DNA from: Bin87 sp965116785
GTDB lineage: Bacteria > Chloroflexota > Dehalococcoidia > Lucifugimonadales > UBA3495
Direction: 5' to 3'
DNA length: 64,000 nucleotides
Assembly: GCA_965116785.1 (NCBI GenBank)
Contig: OZ220731.1
Coordinates: 1,116,001 to 1,180,000 of the forward strand
Position 1 is the stretch's first letter. The number at the start of each line of letters is the position of its first letter. This document shows positions 60,622 through 64,000 of this stretch, piece after piece. The notes beneath the pieces were generated by a model. It did no database searches. It was not told where the DNA came from and saw only the letters and a program-made list of their open reading frames with translations. Position numbers and translations under genes: made by a program.

Positions 60622-60844
60622 TCGCACCCGGCGGGGAACCGGCGGCTTGGGGCCTTTGGTCTGCGACATCGCTCTCCGTCGCGGTGGTGTGATGCGCGAT
60701 TCATGCGCGGCGCCGGCGACCCGGTAACATAACGAACCACGTCAAGCGACCCTGCGATCGGTCCAATCGCGGCGTCTGGCGCTTGCGACATGACCGATAC
60801 CCACGCGGGTGATTGCGGCCCTGCAAACGGGATTGCCGGCGTCA
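60622..60844. other. Intergenic region
   Basis: No gene or RNA is recognised between the GNAT gene and the PAC2 promoter. Confidence 0.5.
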
Positions 60845-60873
60845 TTGCCCGGCCGGAAACCGGGTGTTAGAAT
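60845..60873 (+). promoter_or_regulatory. Promoter of the PAC2 gene
   Basis: TTGCCC (60845-60850), a 17-base spacer, and TAGAAT (60868-60873) preceded by TGT. It is a nearly ideal -35/extended -10 pair, 56 bases before the PAC2 ATG. Confidence 0.6.
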
Positions 60874-60929
60874 TCCTGCCGTTGCGAATATCCAGTGATT
60901 TAGTCGACATAACCGACAAGGAAGGATCG

Positions 60930-61820
60930 ATGGCCTCTTTTGACGATTACGTCCTGGTAAGCCAGTTTCCGGAGCAACCGGTAGAGCGCATGATCGCAGC
61001 CTTTCGCGGCTGGCCCGATGCAGGAGACGCGGCCACGGCGACCTTGAACTACATGCTCACCGCATTGGGGGCGCAAAAGTTTGCCGAGATCGATCCCGAA
61101 GAATTCTTCAACTTCGCCCAGGAACGGCCACGGTCAACCCGGAGCAAAGACGGAACCCGGCATCTGCAGTGGCCGGCCAACGAGTTTTACCTGTGGCCTG
61201 GAGCAGACGACGCGGCTCCCGTGGTCTTCTACCTCGGTACCGAACCTCACCTGAAGTGGCGCACTTTCGCGTCGCTTGTCGGGGACGTGGCTCGAAACTG
61301 CGGCGTCAAATCCGTGGTCCACATCGGCGCGTTGCTGGACGCCGTGCCCCATACGCGGGTGACGAAGTTCAGCGGGACGTCCACCAACCAGCGCATTCAG
61401 GCGGCATTTGACCGGACCAACGTACGTACTTCCAACTACCAGGGGCCGTCCGGAATCACGTTGCCGGTTTCGGAATCGCTGGGAGCGCGTGGTATCAGCT
61501 ACACCTCGCTGTGGGGGCATGTGTCCCATTACCTTCATGCGACACCAAATTTCCGCGTCGGCCTGGGACTGGCGCAGAACCTGTCCGACATGCTGGGCTT
61601 GCCCGTGGACTTGGCCAAACTCACTGTTATGGCCGAAGCTTTCGACCGCGAGGTGGAAAAGGTGATCTCCGACGACGATCAGCTGGGCAAATACATCGTG
61701 ACGCTGGAAGAAAAGTACGACGCAGCCGTGGACGCCGCGGAAATGCCGGACCCCGCAGACCTGGTTCGCGATCTGGAGCGCTTCCTCAGGGCCGAACGCA
61801 TGGGAGGCAGCGAGATCTGA
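60930..61820 (+). CDS. PAC2-family protein
   Basis: 296 aa. MIAAFRGWPDAGDAATATLNY near the N-terminus, VVFYLGTEPHLKWRTF, SVVHIGALLDAVPHTR and SNYQGPSGI are typical of bacterial PAC2-family (proteasome assembly chaperone 2-like) proteins. A C-terminal helix pair (VEKVISDDDQLGKYIVTLEEKYD) follows. The role in bacteria is unclear, and no proteasome gene is in the window. ATG 60930 follows AAGGAAGG. A paralogue lies at the left edge of the window. Confidence 0.87.
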   Translation: MASFDDYVLVSQFPEQPVERMIAAFRGWPDAGDAATATLNYMLTALGAQKFAEIDPEEFFNFAQERPRSTRSKDGTRHLQWPANEFYLWPGADDAAPVVFYLGTEPHLKWRTFASLVGDVARNCGVKSVVHIGALLDAVPHTRVTKFSGTSTNQRIQAAFDRTNVRTSNYQGPSGITLPVSESLGARGISYTSLWGHVSHYLHATPNFRVGLGLAQNLSDMLGLPVDLAKLTVMAEAFDREVEKVISDDDQLGKYIVTLEEKYDAAVDAAEMPDPADLVRDLERFLRAERMGGSEI

Positions 61821-61954
61821 CGTCGGCAACGGGCGCAAACCCCAGCCCACCCACGTTGAGATAGCAGCCCCCGGCGTCGCGCCCGGGTTGCCCGGAATGA
61901 GCGCCGAGCGTATAGTCTGGCTGTCGCCGAACACGGCGCCGCGAGGATACGCTG

Positions 61955-62629
61955 ATGATATTCGACTGGCCGGTCCGGATGCAGCAGATGGCCGATTTCA
62001 TGGGTTTCTCCGAGGAGGATCTTGAACTGGTTCGAGCGAGTGGGCCCATCCTGCTGGATCGAGCCGACGAGTTGACCTCGGCCGTCTACGACCACTTCAT
62101 GCAGTTTCCTCAGACCGCCCGGTTCTTCCTGACCCCAGAGGGCGAAATCGACCAGACCCGGCTGGACCGGCGTAAACACAGCCTGGCTCGATGGCTGCGG
62201 CACAGCATCGATTTCCAGTTGGACGAGCAGTTTCCGGTTTTCCTCCTGGCAATGGGCGTGGTCCACAGCAACCCCTCGTTGGAGCGCGGGTACCTCGGAT
62301 CGGTGCCGGCCAGGTTCATGATCGGCACGATGTCCTTCGCTCAAACGGCCATCGCGGCCGTGTTGCAGGAAGAGTTGTCTGACCCGGTACAGGCGCTACG
62401 GACCTCCAGCGCCTGGAACAAACTGCTAATGCTGCAGTTGGACGTTCTTCTTGCTGGCTACGTTACTGAGACACCGACGCCAGCAACAGAGCCGCCCGCA
62501 CCCAGTGTTGACGAGTCAGCCGAGGAGCCTGAGGGAATGCGACGCGTGCTGACGAACATCCTGGACGGAAATCGGAGCAACGGGAACGCCCACGGCGCTT
62601 CCGAACAACCTCAAGGAGACGGACAATGA
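61955..62629 (+). CDS. Protoglobin-like heme protein
   Basis: 224 aa. The N-terminal 170 residues look like a protoglobin/globin-sensor domain: MADFMGFSEEDLELVRASGPILLDRADELTSAVYDHFMQFPQTARFF (the part MGFSEEDLELVRASGP is most characteristic), with candidate heme-ligand His residues near 75-83 (RRKHSLARWLRHS). The last 55 residues are disordered and Pro/Glu-rich, with no output domain. It probably binds heme and a gas ligand. GAGGA precedes the ATG. Its stop overlaps the next gene as ATGA. Confidence 0.72.
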   Translation: MIFDWPVRMQQMADFMGFSEEDLELVRASGPILLDRADELTSAVYDHFMQFPQTARFFLTPEGEIDQTRLDRRKHSLARWLRHSIDFQLDEQFPVFLLAMGVVHSNPSLERGYLGSVPARFMIGTMSFAQTAIAAVLQEELSDPVQALRTSSAWNKLLMLQLDVLLAGYVTETPTPATEPPAPSVDESAEEPEGMRRVLTNILDGNRSNGNAHGASEQPQGDGQ

Positions 62630-63054
62630 CCAAGGTGCTGGTGATCCAGGGCGCTGGGATGAATATGCGCGGCAAGGTCCAGGTCGAGATATTCGGCCCG
62701 AACACGCTGGAGCAGATGAACGAGCAGATCCGAGGCTACGGCGAAAGCCTGGGCATCGACGTTAAGATCGTTCACTCCAACGTCGAAGGCGAAGTGGTGA
62801 ACGCGCTGTACGACGCCTGGGAAGAGGGCTACGATGCCTGCCTGATCAATCCGGCCGGATATACCACGGTCAACGGGCCGCTCCGGGGCGCTATCCAACA
62901 GGTTCCCATGCCTGTGATCGAAGTACACGCCAGCAACCCGACGGCTCGCGGCACGGTGTCAGCCGTTCTGCCGGTCAGCAAGGGGTGCGTCTACGGGTTT
63001 GGCGTGTACGGTTACTACCTGGCCATGGAGGCGGTCAAACACACCGCCGAATAG
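62626..63054 (+). CDS. Type II 3-dehydroquinate dehydratase-like protein (altered active site)
   Basis: 142 aa, the size and fold pattern of AroQ: VLVIQGAGMNMRG at the start, HSNVEGEVVNALYDA, LINPAGYTTVNGPLRGAI, PVIEVHASNPTARG and GFGVYGYYLAME. Compared with the family, NGPNLN reads QGAGMN, the lid Arg and catalytic Tyr (REPxxYG) are lost (F23 in EIFG), and THTS reads TTVN. The EVH His is kept. It may not be a dehydroquinase. It is translationally coupled to the protoglobin gene. Confidence 0.85.
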   Translation: MTKVLVIQGAGMNMRGKVQVEIFGPNTLEQMNEQIRGYGESLGIDVKIVHSNVEGEVVNALYDAWEEGYDACLINPAGYTTVNGPLRGAIQQVPMPVIEVHASNPTARGTVSAVLPVSKGCVYGFGVYGYYLAMEAVKHTAE

Positions 63055-63071
63055 CCTCCCGGTCTCGCTGA

Positions 63072-63263
63072 CTACTCGCAACGGAGGCAGCGGACGTCCT
63101 TGAAAACCCGGTCGTGGATGTCCGGGTTCACCAGGATGTAATCCATAACGATGCGGAGGACCTTGCCGTCGTCCGCGATGTTGTACTTTTCCTTGGAAGA
63201 GTTGATGAGGCCGATGTGCTCGGCGTTAACGTCGACGGTGAGTGCGGTTTTGGTGCCGGCCAT
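63072..63263 (-). CDS. Small protein (63 aa), unknown
   Basis: Starts MAGTKTALTVDVNAEHIGLI, then a helix (KVLRIVMDYIL), and ends with a CLRC motif. AGGAG precedes the ATG, supporting expression. The strand-helix-helix order faintly recalls ribbon-helix-helix proteins, but the match is too weak to name. Confidence 0.6.
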   Translation of the reverse strand: MAGTKTALTVDVNAEHIGLINSSKEKYNIADDGKVLRIVMDYILVNPDIHDRVFKDVRCLRCE

Positions 63264-63640
63264 AGTTCAGAGCTCCTGAGTGATGGGGATGGTTTGCTGG
63301 CCAGCCTGGTCGCTGGCGCGTCGGCATAGGATAGCGGCACGGAACACAGTAGTTCAACCGCCCACGGGTGCCCGGTTTTCGTTAGACCCCAGGGTCTCTA
63401 GCCAGCGATGGTGCGCTGCGGACGCGAGGTGTTTTCCGGGTCAACCGATTACGGGCCTCAATCTGGCACGCAATCCGCCCACGGTGGCCAGGTGGACTCG
63501 ATCGATGGCGGGCCCGTTACGGCCGAATGGCGGAGGGCGCTCGGAACGGTCCAAAGCGCGCCCGGATTCGTAGGAGAATAAACAGCCACTCAAGGTCTAG
63601 ACTGAGCGGCCAACAAACCGACGAACTTCGGAGAGCAGCC
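63264..63640. other. Intergenic region
   Basis: No gene is supported before the zinc-ribbon gene. The open frame extending upstream of ATG 63641 has no ribosome site and non-coding composition. Confidence 0.5.
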
Positions 63641-63859
63641 ATGGCCATCTCGACCGCGACGTACGTATGTCCCAAGTGCCAGCACACCAAGTGCGACATG
63701 GACGAATTCCGTGCCACCGGTGGCAACTTCGCAAAGATTTTCGACGTCCAGAACAAGAAATTCACGACGCTGTCGTGCAAGCAGTGCGGGTACACCGAGA
63801 TCTACAAGGGCAGTACGTCGACGCTGGGCAACGTGTTTGATTTCTTCGCCGGCGGCTAG
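63641..63859 (+). CDS. Small nucleic-acid-binding-type zinc-ribbon protein
   Basis: 72 aa. VCPKCQHTKC at the N-terminus and LSCKQCGYTEIYKG later give two CxxC pairs for one zinc. The GGNFAKIFDVQNKKFTTL and LGNVFDFFAGG segments fit the predicted nucleic-acid-binding Zn-ribbon family (YpzJ-like, COG3478). A strong terminator follows. Confidence 0.82.
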   Translation: MAISTATYVCPKCQHTKCDMDEFRATGGNFAKIFDVQNKKFTTLSCKQCGYTEIYKGSTSTLGNVFDFFAGG

Positions 63860-63890
63860 CCGTACCGCACTCGGCAATAGGCAAAAATAA

Positions 63891-63917
63891 GCCCTCCGCC
63901 AAAGGCGGAGGGCATTT
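63891..63917 (+). terminator. Terminator after the zinc-ribbon gene
   Basis: GCCCTCCGCC-AAA-GGCGGAGGGC followed by ATTTTC. Confidence 0.9.
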
Positions 63918-63925
63918 TCATTTGC

Positions 63926-64000
63926 TGGTACCCCGGATGGGCTTCGATCCCATGATCTCCACCTTGAAAGGGTGGCGTCCTTGACCAGGCTAGACGACCG
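63926..64000 (-). tRNA. tRNA-Glu (anticodon TTC), 5' end cut by window edge
   Basis: The minus strand shows D arm CTAGCCTGG, anticodon stem CCACC/GGTGG around CTTTCAA (anticodon TTC), T arm ATGGG/CCCAT, 3' acceptor CCGGGGT, discriminator A and an encoded CCA. Four bases of the 5' acceptor strand lie beyond the window. The T loop reads ATCGAAG, with A at the normally invariant T54. Confidence 0.9.

Noticed and set aside
1..64000. UGA reassigned to another amino acid genome-wide
   Set aside because: Other genes end in TGA (for example nuoB, selenoprotein 1 itself and the transposase), and prfB encodes a UGA-reading RF2.

Overview
The window is GC-rich, gene-dense bacterial chromosome. The gene set suggests a Chloroflexota bacterium, most likely Dehalococcoidia/SAR202-like, but this is an inference from gene content rather than from a phylogenetic marker. 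The pointers are an 11-subunit complex I without NuoEFG, SdhAB with an HdrB-type third subunit, monomeric NADP-isocitrate dehydrogenase, CaiB/BaiF CoA-transferase, acyl-CoA dehydrogenase, PAC2-family proteins and an FMN hydroxyacid oxidase.

Layout. 0-5.5 kb: 3' end of a PAC2 protein, tRNA-Met, then a leftward run of hydrolase, CoA-transferase, rdgB, moaA and moaC. 5.5-16.3 kb: nuoABCD-HIJK-[small DUF2007-like gene]-LMN. 16.3-22 kb: NAD kinase, two tandem Nudix hydrolases, and sdhA-sdhB-HdrB-like subunit. 22-30.4 kb: class III aminotransferase, icd-mdh, a GPH/MFS transporter and a DUF255 protein. 30.4-44.5 kb is accessory. It holds an IS110 element inserted in a REP-like palindrome, secreted and membrane proteins (DUF3472-like, DUF3352-like, PrsW with zinc ribbons, RDD with zinc ribbons), a haloalkane-dehalogenase-like hydrolase, a vestigial zinc-ribbon fragment, an aminotransferase, an NTF2-like protein and an FMN oxidase. 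44.9-46.5 kb: two tandem lipoprotein thioredoxin-fold genes, each interrupted by one in-frame TGA. 46.5-55.9 kb: thrS, prfB (programmed +1 frameshift) and a leftward acyl-CoA dehydrogenase-SIMPL-dcd-ribD-ribE-ribB-ribBA run. 56-64 kb: selA, a hydrolase, an endonuclease Q-like PHP protein, a GNAT protein, PAC2, protoglobin, an AroQ-like protein, a zinc ribbon and tRNA-Glu.

The main finding is the selenoprotein pair. Both genes read ...ATW-TGA-P-x-C-R-A-E-L, so selenocysteine would replace the first Cys of the CxxC motif. Each TGA is followed at the same distance by the same small hairpin with an AGTT(G/A) loop and a bulged A, and one stem base pair changes in a compensatory way between the copies. 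selA lies about 10 kb away. Other genes in the window use TGA as stop, and prfB encodes RF2, so this is recoding rather than an altered genetic code.

Functionally, complex I, the Sdh complex, Mdh and Icd give a respiratory TCA core. moaA/moaC and the rib genes supply molybdopterin and flavin cofactors. The selenoproteins look like envelope thiol-disulfide enzymes. ORF starts were chosen by Shine-Dalgarno sequence, overlaps and family N-termini. No database search was possible.
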